The notes: generated by a model not told the origin, from the sequence alone. A stretch of DNA of 18,869 nt from DATBLZ01 sp036555065 (GCA_036555065.1 DATBLZ010000148.1:1-18869); one strand, 5' to 3'; shown: positions 7,054 through 15,703, counted from the stretch's first letter. Numbers and translations are program-made.

Positions 7054-8000
7054 GCCGTCGGGTGGTCGCCCGTCGCGACCGTGAAGGCCGTTCCGCCGGG
7101 CCCGCTGAACTCGATCGGCACCGACTCCATGACTCCGCCGGCGTTGCGCTGCACGACGAAGTGCAAGTGCGGCCCCGTGCTGAAGCCCGTGTTTCCCGAA
7201 TCGGCCAAGTGCTCGCCGCGCGCGACGCGCTGGCCGGGCGCGACGCGAATCGAATGCAAATTCAAGTGCGCATACAGCGCCATCGTGCCGTCGTCGTGGA
7301 GAACCCGCACGATGTTCGCGCGCGGCCCGTCGACGGCGAGGTCGACGCCAGATTCGAAATAGTCGCTCGCGACCTCGATAACGACGCCGCCACGCGCGGC
7401 GTAAACGCCCGTGCCGACGGGCATGACGAAGTCGATTGCGTGCCGGTTCGCCTCGTCCGTGTGCGAGACCCTGTCGGGGAACGCCTGCGAGACGACGAAA
7501 TCGGACGCAAGTGCATAGGGCAGACGATACGGCTCCGGCGGCGCGTGTTTCGCGCCCGGACGCCCGTGCAAGTACTGGAATCCGTACTCGAGATGCAGGG
7601 GCTCGTCCAAACGCACGCGCTCCAAAGGAAACAATTCCGTGTCGGTGCGCGGGTCGAGAATACGATTCCCGCGCTGCGGCACGTCGGCCGCAACGTTCGA
7701 CGTCGACAAGAGCTCGAAAGCAATCTGCACGGTGCCGTAGAACGGGTTGCGCGCGACGAGCGCGTAGGTTCCATCGGCGTGCTCGCGCTCGAAGAGCTCG
7801 ACGACGGGCTCTGTCTCGCTGCGCTCGATCGGCAGTCGTTCGAAAGCCACGGCCGCGTCGGGAGGGCGGTCCGTATACACCCAGACGCCTCGCGCATCGC
7901 GGTATTTATAGAGCTCCTGCGCCTGCGTCGGCGCTATCGTCGCGAGCGCGGCCGAGTAAACGACGGCGAACGCTAGGACGCGCGCGTCACTTTTCCTCAT
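7047..8000 (-). CDS. DUF4124 / M23-family peptidase (LytM-type)
   Basis: 317 residues from ATG at 8000-7998; an alternative in-frame ATG at 8015 adds five residues. The nearer start is preferred because it gives a basic n-region and a signal peptide (MRKSDARVLAFAVVY..., cleavage near AQA, residue 27). A DUF4124 segment follows (ELYKYRDARGVWVYTDRPP), then a middle beta-rich region, then an M23 domain at about residues 175-290. The metal and catalytic residues are present: His187/Asp190 in RHAIDFVMPVGTG, His245 in LYAHL, and His278/His280 in GPHLHF. Members cleave peptidoglycan peptide cross-links in the periplasm. All core residues are intact, so it is probably an active hydrolase rather than an EnvC-type activator. 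It is the last gene of the long minus-strand block, overlapping the DUF6524 gene end by 14 bases. Confidence 0.9.
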   Translation of the reverse strand: MRKSDARVLAFAVVYSAALATIAPTQAQELYKYRDARGVWVYTDRPPDAAVAFERLPIERSETEPVVELFEREHADGTYALVARNPFYGTVQIAFELLSTSNVAADVPQRGNRILDPRTDTELFPLERVRLDEPLHLEYGFQYLHGRPGAKHAPPEPYRLPYALASDFVVSQAFPDRVSHTDEANRHAIDFVMPVGTGVYAARGGVVIEVASDYFESGVDLAVDGPRANIVRVLHDDGTMALYAHLNLHSIRVAPGQRVARGEHLADSGNTGFSTGPHLHFVVQRNAGGVMESVPIEFSGPGGTAFTVATGDHPTAY

Positions 8001-8403
8001 CGACGTCGTCGACATCGGCTTGGCCGGACCAGCGACGACGCAGGTGCGACCACGACATGCCCACGGTGAGAACGCCGGCGACCAACGTCAACAACACCCA
8101 TGCAAGCACGGTGTCGCTGGTCAGGTCGAGCAAGTAGCGGTTGAGCATCCACAGGACCGTGCCCGCCAGCGCGATCGTGAGAATGACTCCCATCGCTCCC
8201 AGGGAGCGCGCCGTTGCGTGAATGAAGACGGCCCAGCCGGCCACGAGCGCGAGCGCAACGAATGCCACTACGGGCGGCATGTTCGACCATTGGTTCAGCG
8301 CCCAGCGAATGAAGTTTGCCGAGGTCGGGTTCCAAGTCAGGACCACGAGCGCGAAGGCGAACAAGAACCGCATCGCAATTCCGCCGAGAGTGATGGGTTT
8401 CAT
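7987..8403 (-). CDS. DUF6524 family membrane protein
   Basis: 138 residues with four hydrophobic segments (about 11-28, 43-60, 68-86 and 99-115) and an acidic C-terminus DVDDVDEEK. The motif MRFLFAFALVVLTWNPT near the start is what I recall for DUF6524; this family assignment is from memory. Start ATG at 8403-8401, three bases after the HtrA-like gene stop; a second Met at residue 11 (MRFLFAF) could also be used. The function is unknown. It sits between two periplasmic peptidase genes in the same block, so an envelope role is likely but inferred. Confidence 0.78.
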   Translation of the reverse strand: MKPITLGGIAMRFLFAFALVVLTWNPTSANFIRWALNQWSNMPPVVAFVALALVAGWAVFIHATARSLGAMGVILTIALAGTVLWMLNRYLLDLTSDTVLAWVLLTLVAGVLTVGMSWSHLRRRWSGQADVDDVDEEK

Positions 8404-8406
8404 GGG

Positions 8407-11199
8407 CTAGTTCAGGTCGAAGCGCCGCCAATCGTAGTTATCGCGCCGCAACTCGTAGCTCGGCCAGTAGTTGTTATCGAGCTTGAGCGTAATGACTTCG
8501 GGAACGTTATTCCAGCTCACGGTATTGAGCCGCACCGATGCGCCCTGCTCGAGGCCGCGGATCGCCACGACGAACTGATCGAGATCCGGCGTCGGTTGCC
8601 CATCGACGGCGACGATGCGCCGGCCGGCGAAGAGACCGGAGCGGCTCGCGGGCGAGCCGAAATTGAAGTACGAGACGTAGACTCCGCCGAGATCGAGCCC
8701 ACGTTGCGCCGCGAGCTCGCGGTGCGGCGCCTGCACGAGCGCGCCGGCCCAGAGCACGATGCGATCGATGCCGATCCCGTCTAGCGACACGGTCGGTACC
8801 ATTGCCGTGATCTCGCTACCTTCGCGGAACAGCGCGACTTCGACCTCGGGCACCTGCGTCGCACGCTCGACTTCGCGGAACGTATTCGCCGTCATGCCGT
8901 CGATGCTGAGCAGGATGTCGCCCGAGCGGAACACGGCCGCGGCCGGCGACCCGGCGACGGTGTTCGCAACCGACAAGAGCTCGCGGCGGAGCGGGTTGTG
9001 CGCCTCGTATCGCGACGCCCAGCTCTCGGGCAAATTGAGCTTGCGCGCCGTCGCCAGAGGCATCGGCTCCCACTCGACCTCGAGCGAGCGAACCTCTGTG
9101 CCGCTGCGCATGTGGTCGAGCATATCGGCCACGAGATCGGCCTGAATCCCCATGTTGACCTGGGTAAGGTCACGCCCGGTCTGATAAGCGAAGCTCGCCC
9201 ACATCGCGAGCACCCGCCCCTGAGCGTCGACGACGACGCCGTCGAAGTCGCTCGGGCCGTTGACGAGCGTCACGGCCTCGAGATTCGTGTCGCGGAAGCG
9301 CAGCGTCCGCGAGAGCGGGAAATCTGCGTGCGTGACCGCGGCAACCTCGCTCGATTGCGACATGACTTTGTGGTCCGGTGCCAAGCCCACTACGGTGACG
9401 TCGCGGCCCGGCGCGAGCGTCTCGATCGCGAACTGCGCGCCCTTCACTGGCGTCGCGCCGATGAGCTTCGGGTCGTATGAGACGACGGCGAGGTTGTGCA
9501 GCGGGTGGATGTATTCGATGCGCCCCGGGATCTCGAGCGACCCCGCAAACGTGATGCGCACGTCGCCGATCGCGACGGGGACCGTATTGCGATCGACGAT
9601 GACGAGCCCGCGCTCGGCGTCGGCGACGAGGCCCGTGCCGTAATAGTAGCGATCCGCGACGCCCGAGACCGTATACGGCATGCTGAAATTCACGAGCACG
9701 AGCGACGGACGGATGCGCTGCACCTGGCGCTCGCCTTCGACGGGAATCGTCGTCTCCTGCGGCTCGGGCTCGGCGACGCGCGCGCTCAACGTCAGCGGTT
9801 TGCACGGCCACTCGCCCGAGGCGTCGTCGCGCTTGCACCGGGCGCTCGGGAACCATTCGCTTTCGTTGACGATGATGCTCTGTTTTTCGCTCTGTGGGTC
9901 GTCGAACATTACGAACCGGACGCTGACCTGTGCTCCTTGTGGAATACGCTCGAGCACGCGTTGTAAGTCGTCGAGATTCGCGACGGGCTCGCGATCGATT
10001 TCCGTGATCAGGCTCGCACGCGGAATCGCCGCGGTTCCGAAGACGTAGCCGGGGTTTGCGACGTAAATGCCGCTGATTGGCCGATAGAAGTGCCGAGCCT
10101 GCTGATACGACAAGTCGTGGAAGATGCCCTCGCCGTATTCGATGTATTCGTTCGGCGTGATTGCGTGGAGGTTGTCGACGACGATCTCGTGCCTAATCTC
10201 CTCGCCGCCGCGCTCGACGACGACCGTGACCGGCTTGCCGACATGCGCGTCGAGCAATTCGGCGAGCGGCACGAACTCGGCGATGACCTGGTCCTCGACC
10301 TCGATGAGAACGTCGCCGGGCCGGAGCATATCGGCGGCGGCCGAGCCCGGGATCACTTGTTCGACGACGAGCATTCCCGTCTGCCGCGGGTAGGCCTCGC
10401 GCACGCGCGCCTCGGTCTCGCGATTGAGCCCGAGCCGGCGAAGCTCCGCGAACGGCTTGTGGACGAACTCCGTCAACAGCGTGCCGCGCGGGACCGGCTC
10501 GCCTTCCTGGATCGCGGCCATGGCAACCCGGACGCGGTCGAGCGGCAGGAAGAAGCTCGACGCCGCTTGCGTGTTCGCGCCGGCGTTCAGCGCGACGACG
10601 CGGCCCTCGATATCGATGACGGGCGACCCCGATGATCCTCCCGACGTGCTCGACGCAGCCTGCAAGTAGAACGTATTGAAATCATTGTAATTCCCGCGCC
10701 CGTAATTGGGCGCCTGACGGTCGATGCGGGCGATCGTGCCGGCGAGAATCGACAGTTGCTCGCCCGCGTCGTTGCCGACCACGCGAATGTCGCGGCCGAT
10801 CTGCGCGGCCTCGGGCACGAGCGGCAGCTCTGCGGGCACGATGAATTGCAGATCCGCGGGGTTGTAACGGAAGAACCCGAAGTCGTGGATCGGATCCCGA
10901 TAAACGGGCACGAGATCGACTTCTTCTTGATTGAGGAAGATCGCCTGCGCGCGCACGGGTCCCGGGGCGACGACGTGGCGATTCGTGAGGATCAGGCCGC
11001 GCTCGGCGTCGACGACGAAGCCGGTTGCCTGGCTCGACTCGTTGCGCTCGGTATCGAACGCACGCGTGGCATCGATGCGGATCGAGACGACGCCCGTCGC
11101 GATGCGCTCCAGAGTCCGATCCCACCTCGCGTCCTGCGCGGCCGCCGCCTGCATGAGCGCGGCGGCGAGCACGGCGACATAGAGGCTACGGTGCTTCAT
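8407..11199 (-). CDS. Double-domain HtrA-like serine protease with PDZ domains (Nma111-like)
   Basis: 930 residues, about twice the length of DegP. A signal peptide is at residues 1-21 (ends MQAAAAQ). The first trypsin-like domain (about 25-235) has an intact triad: His75 in TNRHVV, Asp106 in IHDFGFF, Ser190 in TSGGSSGSPV. PDZ domains follow at about 265-345 and 350-435. A second protease-like domain (about 495-700) aligns with the first but reads DRNTV where the first has NRHVV (His to Asn538) and HNLAV where the first has HDFGF (Asp to Asn569). It should be inactive. Two more PDZ-like domains lie at about 760-830 and 845-920. The same tandem layout with a degenerate second protease is known in fungal Nma111/Ynm3. 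The likely site is the periplasm, in protein quality control or regulated proteolysis. The start overlaps the ubiI end by 14 bases, suggesting coupled translation. Confidence 0.9.
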   Translation of the reverse strand: MKHRSLYVAVLAAALMQAAAAQDARWDRTLERIATGVVSIRIDATRAFDTERNESSQATGFVVDAERGLILTNRHVVAPGPVRAQAIFLNQEEVDLVPVYRDPIHDFGFFRYNPADLQFIVPAELPLVPEAAQIGRDIRVVGNDAGEQLSILAGTIARIDRQAPNYGRGNYNDFNTFYLQAASSTSGGSSGSPVIDIEGRVVALNAGANTQAASSFFLPLDRVRVAMAAIQEGEPVPRGTLLTEFVHKPFAELRRLGLNRETEARVREAYPRQTGMLVVEQVIPGSAAADMLRPGDVLIEVEDQVIAEFVPLAELLDAHVGKPVTVVVERGGEEIRHEIVVDNLHAITPNEYIEYGEGIFHDLSYQQARHFYRPISGIYVANPGYVFGTAAIPRASLITEIDREPVANLDDLQRVLERIPQGAQVSVRFVMFDDPQSEKQSIIVNESEWFPSARCKRDDASGEWPCKPLTLSARVAEPEPQETTIPVEGERQVQRIRPSLVLVNFSMPYTVSGVADRYYYGTGLVADAERGLVIVDRNTVPVAIGDVRITFAGSLEIPGRIEYIHPLHNLAVVSYDPKLIGATPVKGAQFAIETLAPGRDVTVVGLAPDHKVMSQSSEVAAVTHADFPLSRTLRFRDTNLEAVTLVNGPSDFDGVVVDAQGRVLAMWASFAYQTGRDLTQVNMGIQADLVADMLDHMRSGTEVRSLEVEWEPMPLATARKLNLPESWASRYEAHNPLRRELLSVANTVAGSPAAAVFRSGDILLSIDGMTANTFREVERATQVPEVEVALFREGSEITAMVPTVSLDGIGIDRIVLWAGALVQAPHRELAAQRGLDLGGVYVSYFNFGSPASRSGLFAGRRIVAVDGQPTPDLDQFVVAIRGLEQGASVRLNTVSWNNVPEVITLKLDNNYWPSYELRRDNYDWRRFDLN

Positions 11200-12412
11200 G
11201 GCCGCTCATTCTATAGGAGCCGCCCAAAGCGCGCCGCATGAGCATGCGTTTCGCCGCCGGGAGCTCCTCGACGGCGGCCAAGCCGAGCTTGCGAAAGGGC
11301 ATCGCCCACTCATCGAGCCTGAAGAGTCGGTCGAGCGCGTCGAATGCGAGCTGCATGGCGAGATTCGTGCCCTTGCGCGCGCGCACGTAACGGCTGAGCA
11401 CGCGCATATCGGCGACGTGCTCGCCGGCGAGACAGGCCGCGCTCAACGTATCGGCAAGACAAACGGCGTCGGCGATACCGAGATTCATACCCTGCCCCGC
11501 GAGCGGGTGGACACAGTGCGCGGCATCGCCGACGAGCGCTAGACCTGCGCGGCAATACTCGTGCGCGCGCAACAGGGCGAGCGGAAAGGCGGCGCGCGGC
11601 GAGCAGAGCTCGAGCGCGCCGAGCACACCCCCGCTCGCTTCCTGCAAGGCGGCGACGAATTGCGGTTCGTCGACCGCGAGCAGAGTCTCGGCTCTTGCAG
11701 TCGGCAGCGACCAGACGATCGAGCTTCGTCCATCCGCAAGCGGCAAGAACGCGAGCGGGCCGCCGGGCAGGAAGCGCTGCCATGCCGTCTCTCTGTGTGG
11801 AGCGGCTGTAGCGACGTGGGCGACGATCGCTTGCTGTCCGTAGCTCTGCTCGCGCGCCGAGATCCCAGCCAATACGCGCACGCGCGAATGGGCGCCGTCG
11901 GCGCCGACGACGAGCGTCGCGCTCAGGGTTTCGCCGGATGTGAGCTTCAGACGCATGCCCGACGACGAATCCTCGAGCGCTTCGAGCTGCGTCGCGAAAC
12001 GCAGCTCCGCGCCGGCGCGCTGCAGCAGAACACGCGCGACTTGCGCGCGAATCAGGTTGTCCTCGACGATATGCCCGAGATCGGGCTCGCCGATCTCGGC
12101 GGCGTCGAACTCGAGCGATCCCGATGCACCGAATTTATCGCCTTCCCAGACGCACATTCGCCTGTACGGGCTTGCGCGCCGTGAGCGAATTTCGCCCCAG
12201 ACGCCGAGTCGCTCGAGCGCGTGTTGCGAGGCGCGCGACAGCGCGTACACGCGAATGTCCATGCGCTCCTCAGTCCATTCAACGGGACCCTGCGCGTCGA
12301 TGACGCGCACGCGCAGCCGCTCGGCGGCCGGGCTCGACGCGAGCAGGGCCGCGAACGTCAAGCCGACGGGCCCGGCACCGACGACGACGACATCGCTGCC
12401 GGCCGGGGTCAT
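11186..12412 (-). CDS. ubiI: UbiI/VisC-like FAD-dependent ubiquinone hydroxylase
   Basis: 408 residues of the UbiH/UbiF/VisC flavoprotein monooxygenase family, which hydroxylate the ring of ubiquinone precursors at the membrane using O2, NAD(P)H and FAD. The dinucleotide-binding motif is VVGAGPVGLTFA (Gly12, Gly14, Gly17). The central DG motif is VVGADGAHSRVR. The second FAD motif is LVGDAAHCVHPLAGQGMNLG. The segment TAWQRFLPGGPLAFLPL is typical of UbiI. The E. coli order pepP-ubiH-ubiI supports UbiI, but C5 versus other ring positions cannot be decided from sequence. Start ATG overlaps the ubiH stop (ATGA, 12409-12412). It lacks the basic tail present on the ubiH product. Confidence 0.9.
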   Translation of the reverse strand: MTPAGSDVVVVGAGPVGLTFAALLASSPAAERLRVRVIDAQGPVEWTEERMDIRVYALSRASQHALERLGVWGEIRSRRASPYRRMCVWEGDKFGASGSLEFDAAEIGEPDLGHIVEDNLIRAQVARVLLQRAGAELRFATQLEALEDSSSGMRLKLTSGETLSATLVVGADGAHSRVRVLAGISAREQSYGQQAIVAHVATAAPHRETAWQRFLPGGPLAFLPLADGRSSIVWSLPTARAETLLAVDEPQFVAALQEASGGVLGALELCSPRAAFPLALLRAHEYCRAGLALVGDAAHCVHPLAGQGMNLGIADAVCLADTLSAACLAGEHVADMRVLSRYVRARKGTNLAMQLAFDALDRLFRLDEWAMPFRKLGLAAVEELPAAKRMLMRRALGGSYRMSGHEAP

Positions 12413-13761
12413 TTCGACCGCGCGGCCTTGGCCGCCCTCTTCTTTGCGGTGGTCTTGCGCTTCCCCGTCTTGGTGGGAGCGGCTCTTGCGGAAGCGGTTC
12501 CCGGTCTTGTGGGAGCGGCTTTAGCCGCGATATCCAGCCCGCGCGCGAGCCGCGGCAAGCGTCCGGCCGTGCCCATCGTATGGCGCGCGAGCAACGCCTT
12601 AGCACCCGGGACGAGATCGAAAGCGACGAGGCCTAAACCGCGGAGCCCCGCAAGCCCGGGCAGCCGCGCCCCGAACGCGCGCACGAGACCGTGCGTGAAC
12701 CCGGCAACCTTGCGTTGATCGGCGTAGCGCCACGCCCGATAACGGTCGAGTACCTCGCTCTTGCCGATGTCGGCCGCCGCGCCGAGCGCCATTTCGTCGG
12801 CAATGAGCTCGGCGATCGTTGCGACGTCGCGCAGTGCCAAGTTGAAGCCTTGCCCGGCGACGGGATGCAGGCTCATCGCGGCGTTGCCGATGAGCAGCGC
12901 GCGCGGACCCGTCACAGCATCGCTCTGCGTGCGCGCGAGCCGGTGGAGAGCGCGTCGCCCGATGCGCTCGAACCGCCCGAGACGCCGGCCGAACGCGCGC
13001 TCAAGCTCGGCGCCGAATGCCGCTTCGGGGAGCGCCATGAACGCGTCAGCCACGTGCGGGGGCAGCGTCCAAATGACGGCAACGCGCCCTTGCGCGAGCG
13101 GCAGCACCGCGAGCGGTCCCTGCGGCGTGAACCGCTCGAACGCGCCTCCGTCGGCCGCGACCTGCGTCGTGCAGTTCAGGACGATCGCCGTCTGGTCGTA
13201 GTCGTCCTCGCGCACGGCGATGCCGAGCGCGCGGCGCACCGAAGAGCGCGCGCCGTCGGCCGCGATCAAGAGCCGCGCTTTGACTTCATGGCGGCGGCCG
13301 CCCGCGTCCACTGTGGCCGTGACGCAATCCGCTTGCGCCTCGAAGCGCTCGAGCGTCGCGGGCGCAAGGCATTTGAACCCCGGGCCCGCGGCGGCGAGCC
13401 GCCGCCACAGAACTTCGCCGAGCAATCGGTTTTCGATCGTGAAGCCGAGCGCTGCGACGCCCTCCTCCCGAGCATCGATTCGCGCGGCGCCGAATCCGCC
13501 GCGCTGGCCGATGTGAATCGTGCGGATCGGCTGCGCGCTCGCTTGGAGCGCGGGCCATAGCTCGAGCTGCGCGAGTATTCGCTGCGAGCCGTTCGCGAGG
13601 GCCGTCACGCGTCCGTCGAAGCTCGGTTGCTCGAGGTGGCTCGGATCGCGGGCCTCGACGAGGACGACATTCACGGGAATGCGGTGGAGCGCGAGCGCGA
13701 GCGACGAGCCGACGAGGCCCCCGCCGACGATCAATACATCGCACTCGATACGGTCGCGCAT
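12409..13761 (-). CDS. ubiH: UbiH-like 2-octaprenyl-6-methoxyphenol hydroxylase with basic C-terminal tail
   Basis: 450 residues. FAD motif LIVGGGLVGSSLALAL (Gly13-Gly18), DGRVTALANGS (the UbiH version of the substrate-side loop), ADGARSSVRRALG and LIGNAAMSLHPVAGQGFNLALRD. It belongs to the aromatic-ring hydroxylases of ubiquinone synthesis, and position after pepP supports UbiH. The first part to about residue 407 is normal family length. Residues 408-450 form an extra Lys/Ala-rich tail (GLDIAAKAAPTRPGTASARA, then Lys/Arg/Thr-rich). The DNA for that tail contains REP-like repeats at 12473-12500 and 12509-12531. In the second FAD motif, GNAAMSLHP replaces the commoner GDAAH, as seen in some UbiH proteins. 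ATG start is 3 bases after the pepP stop. Confidence 0.92.
   Translation of the reverse strand: MRDRIECDVLIVGGGLVGSSLALALHRIPVNVVLVEARDPSHLEQPSFDGRVTALANGSQRILAQLELWPALQASAQPIRTIHIGQRGGFGAARIDAREEGVAALGFTIENRLLGEVLWRRLAAAGPGFKCLAPATLERFEAQADCVTATVDAGGRRHEVKARLLIAADGARSSVRRALGIAVREDDYDQTAIVLNCTTQVAADGGAFERFTPQGPLAVLPLAQGRVAVIWTLPPHVADAFMALPEAAFGAELERAFGRRLGRFERIGRRALHRLARTQSDAVTGPRALLIGNAAMSLHPVAGQGFNLALRDVATIAELIADEMALGAAADIGKSEVLDRYRAWRYADQRKVAGFTHGLVRAFGARLPGLAGLRGLGLVAFDLVPGAKALLARHTMGTAGRLPRLARGLDIAAKAAPTRPGTASARAAPTKTGKRKTTAKKRAAKAARSK
12473..12531 (+). repeat. Two REP-like palindromes inside the ubiH 3' coding region
   Basis: The units are 12509-12531 (GTGGGAGCGGCTTTAGCCGC, stem GCGGCT/AGCCGC) and 12473-12500 (begins GTGGGAGCGGCTCTTGCGGA, more diverged). 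They match the intergenic unit at 2165-2190, whose minus strand reads GTAGGAGCGGCTTTAGCCGC. Here they are translated in the opposite strand sense as DIAAKAAPT and TASARAAPT within the UbiH tail. Confidence 0.7.
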
Positions 13762-13764
13762 GGG

Positions 13765-15066
13765 TCAGGCCGCCGCCATGAGCTCCTCGACGGCAGCAGA
13801 TTCCTTCGGGAGAGCGGCCGTGAGCACGTGCGGCTCGGCTTTCGTGACGACGACGTCGTCCTCGATGCGAATGCCGATGCCGCGCCAAGGCTTCGGCACT
13901 TTAGCCTTGGCACTAATATATAGGCCGGGCTCGACGGTCAGCGCCATTCCGGGCTCGAGCAGCCGCCATTGCTCATCGATCTTGTAGTCGCCGACGTCGT
14001 GGACGTCCATGCCGAGCCAGTGCCCGGTGCGGTGCATGTAGTAGTCGCGATAGGCCGCGCGCTTGAGCAGGGCTTGAAGCTTGCCCTTGAGAAGCCCGAG
14101 CTCGCGCAAGCCCCGCGTGATCTCTCTGATCGCTGCATCGTGCGGGTCGTTCCAATGGTTTCCCGCGACGACCTTTGCAGTTGCAGCGCGATTTGCGGCC
14201 AGCACGACGTCGTAAAGCGCCTTTTGCGGCGCGTTGAAGCGCCCGTTCACGGGGAACGTGCGCGTGACGTCCGACGCGTACATTCTGTATTCGCAGCCCG
14301 CGTCGACGAGCACGAGCTCGCCCGCAGCGAGCTCGGCGTCGTTCGCGCGATAGTGGAGCACACAGGCGTTCGCCCCGCCCGCGACGATCGGCAGATACGA
14401 GCACGTCGCGCCGTGCCGCCGAAACTCGTGCAAATACTCGGCTTCGAGCTCGTACTCCATGAGCCCGGGCCGGCACGCACGCATCGCGCGCCGATGGGCG
14501 GCGACGGCGATCGCCGCGGCTTTTTCCATGACGCTCGTCTCGGCGCGGCTCTTGAATAGGCGCATCTCGTGGAGCAGATGGCCGAGTGAGACGATGTCGC
14601 TCGGCGCATGCCCGCTCTGGCGCTTCGCGTTGAGCGCCTTGATCCAACCGAGCAGGCGCTGATCGAAATCGGGCGCCGTGCCCATCGGATAGTAGACGCG
14701 CTCGCTCCGCTCGAGCAGGCCCGGGAGAATCTCGTCGACGTCGCCGACCGGAAACGCGTCGTCGCAGCCGAAGCTCGCGACCGCCGCCTCAGGCCCGCAA
14801 CGGGCTCCATCCCACCGCTCGCGCTCGAGGTCGCGCTCGCGGCAAAACAAGAGAAACTCGCCCTGCTCGCGCCCCGGAACGAGCACGGCCACGGCTTCGG
14901 GCTCGCCGAATCCCGTCAGATAGAAAAGATCGCTGTCGGGGCGGTACTCGAACAGTGTATCGCGGCTGCGCACGCGCTCCGGCGCCGCGGGCACGACGAC
15001 GATCCCGCGGGGACCGACGAGCTCGAGCAGATGGCGGCGTCGGCGCGCAAATTCCTTTTGATTCAA
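13765..15066 (-). CDS. pepP: Xaa-Pro aminopeptidase P
   Basis: 433 residues, close to the 441 of E. coli PepP. It removes the N-terminal residue from peptides with proline in second position; it is a dimanganese cytoplasmic enzyme. The N-terminal domain has the AMP_N pattern FEYRPDSDLFYLTGFGEPEA. The C-terminal pita-bread domain has all five metal ligands: Asp255 in VLVDAGCEY, Asp266 in YASDVTRTFPV, His349 in HRTGHWLGMDVHDVG, Glu379 in TVEPGLY, and Glu402 in GIRIEDDVVV. ATG start is 13 bases after the ygfB stop, and its stop is 3 bases before ubiH. Confidence 0.97.
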   Translation of the reverse strand: MNQKEFARRRRHLLELVGPRGIVVVPAAPERVRSRDTLFEYRPDSDLFYLTGFGEPEAVAVLVPGREQGEFLLFCRERDLERERWDGARCGPEAAVASFGCDDAFPVGDVDEILPGLLERSERVYYPMGTAPDFDQRLLGWIKALNAKRQSGHAPSDIVSLGHLLHEMRLFKSRAETSVMEKAAAIAVAAHRRAMRACRPGLMEYELEAEYLHEFRRHGATCSYLPIVAGGANACVLHYRANDAELAAGELVLVDAGCEYRMYASDVTRTFPVNGRFNAPQKALYDVVLAANRAATAKVVAGNHWNDPHDAAIREITRGLRELGLLKGKLQALLKRAAYRDYYMHRTGHWLGMDVHDVGDYKIDEQWRLLEPGMALTVEPGLYISAKAKVPKPWRGIGIRIEDDVVVTKAEPHVLTAALPKESAAVEELMAAA

Positions 15067-15079
15067 TCCGTCAACCTCG

Positions 15080-15631
15080 TCAGTGAATCGCTACGCCGCC
15101 CGGCCGCCGCAGCGTTTGGCCGAGCTCCTCGAACACGATCTGGACGCCGACGCGCACGAATTCGGCGACCTCCGCATAGGCGGCTTCGGCGCCTTCGTCG
15201 CCGCCGTCGGCTTCGACGTCGAGGTTCGCTTTGCCGATCTCGACGAAGTCGCCGATGACCTCCGTGACTTCGTCGCTCGCGCCGAGCGCGCCCTCGAACC
15301 CCGCGGCGCCCTGGCCCAATCCGCTCACAAAACCCGCGCACCACGCGGCGAGCGCACGCACGCGCTCCGGCAACGCCGTGTCGTCGTTTGGCAACAACGG
15401 CGTGAACGCCATTTCACCTCCGGCCAATTCCGTCCAGCTGGCTGTCCCGATCCGCGCGCAGATCTCTTTGATCTCGGCTGAGCAAGTCCCGAGCCAAGCG
15501 GGAACTGCGTCGGGCCCGCCCGCGCACAGGACGCCGCACAAGCCGCCGTGGAGCTCCGCCGCACCGAGCGGCGACCCGGCGCTTTCGAGCGCCCGGGCGA
15601 GCACTGGAAACCATTCGTCGCCGGGACTCAT
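15080..15631 (-). CDS. ygfB: UPF0149 family protein YgfB
   Basis: 183 residues from ATG at 15631-15629; an upstream in-frame extension would run into the zapB-like start region and lacks family similarity. Family features: AAELHGGLCGVLCAGG near residues 25-40, LPNDDTALPERVRALAAWCAGFVSGLG, and the acidic C-terminal helix region ending in AYAEVAEFVRVGVQIVFEEL. The molecular function is not settled; in Pseudomonas a YgfB homologue has been linked to regulation of peptidoglycan recycling and beta-lactam resistance. It heads the pepP-ubiH-ubiI block, as in E. coli, and is divergent from the zapB-like gene across 72 bases. Confidence 0.92.
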   Translation of the reverse strand: MSPGDEWFPVLARALESAGSPLGAAELHGGLCGVLCAGGPDAVPAWLGTCSAEIKEICARIGTASWTELAGGEMAFTPLLPNDDTALPERVRALAAWCAGFVSGLGQGAAGFEGALGASDEVTEVIGDFVEIGKANLDVEADGGDEGAEAAYAEVAEFVRVGVQIVFEELGQTLRRPGGVAIH

Positions 15632-15666
15632 ATCGTGTGCGCATGCTATCACCGCGCGCGGCGTTA

Positions 15667-15696
15667 TTGACCCCTGCACGCCGGCGGTTCTATATT
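15667..15696 (+). promoter_or_regulatory. Sigma70-type promoter for the zapB-like/zapA operon
   Basis: TTGACC (15667-15672) and TATATT (15691-15696) are separated by 18 bases. This is the best promoter match in the window. The expected transcription start is about 15703-15704, which coincides with the ATG of the zapB-like gene, so the message would be leaderless or nearly so. Confidence 0.6.
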
Positions 15697-15703
15697 GCTC
15701 TAC

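Noticed and set aside
4917..7976. A 1019-codon open frame on the plus strand
   Set aside because: It is antisense to the tannase and M23 genes and also crosses the metalloprotease gene out of frame. Its translation is Arg/Ala-rich without family motifs, as expected for a shadow frame in GC-rich DNA.
11797..11817. REP-like match GGAGCGGCTGTAGCGACG inside ubiI
   Set aside because: The palindrome is broken and the encoded residues align with normal UbiI sequence without an insertion, so chance similarity is more likely.
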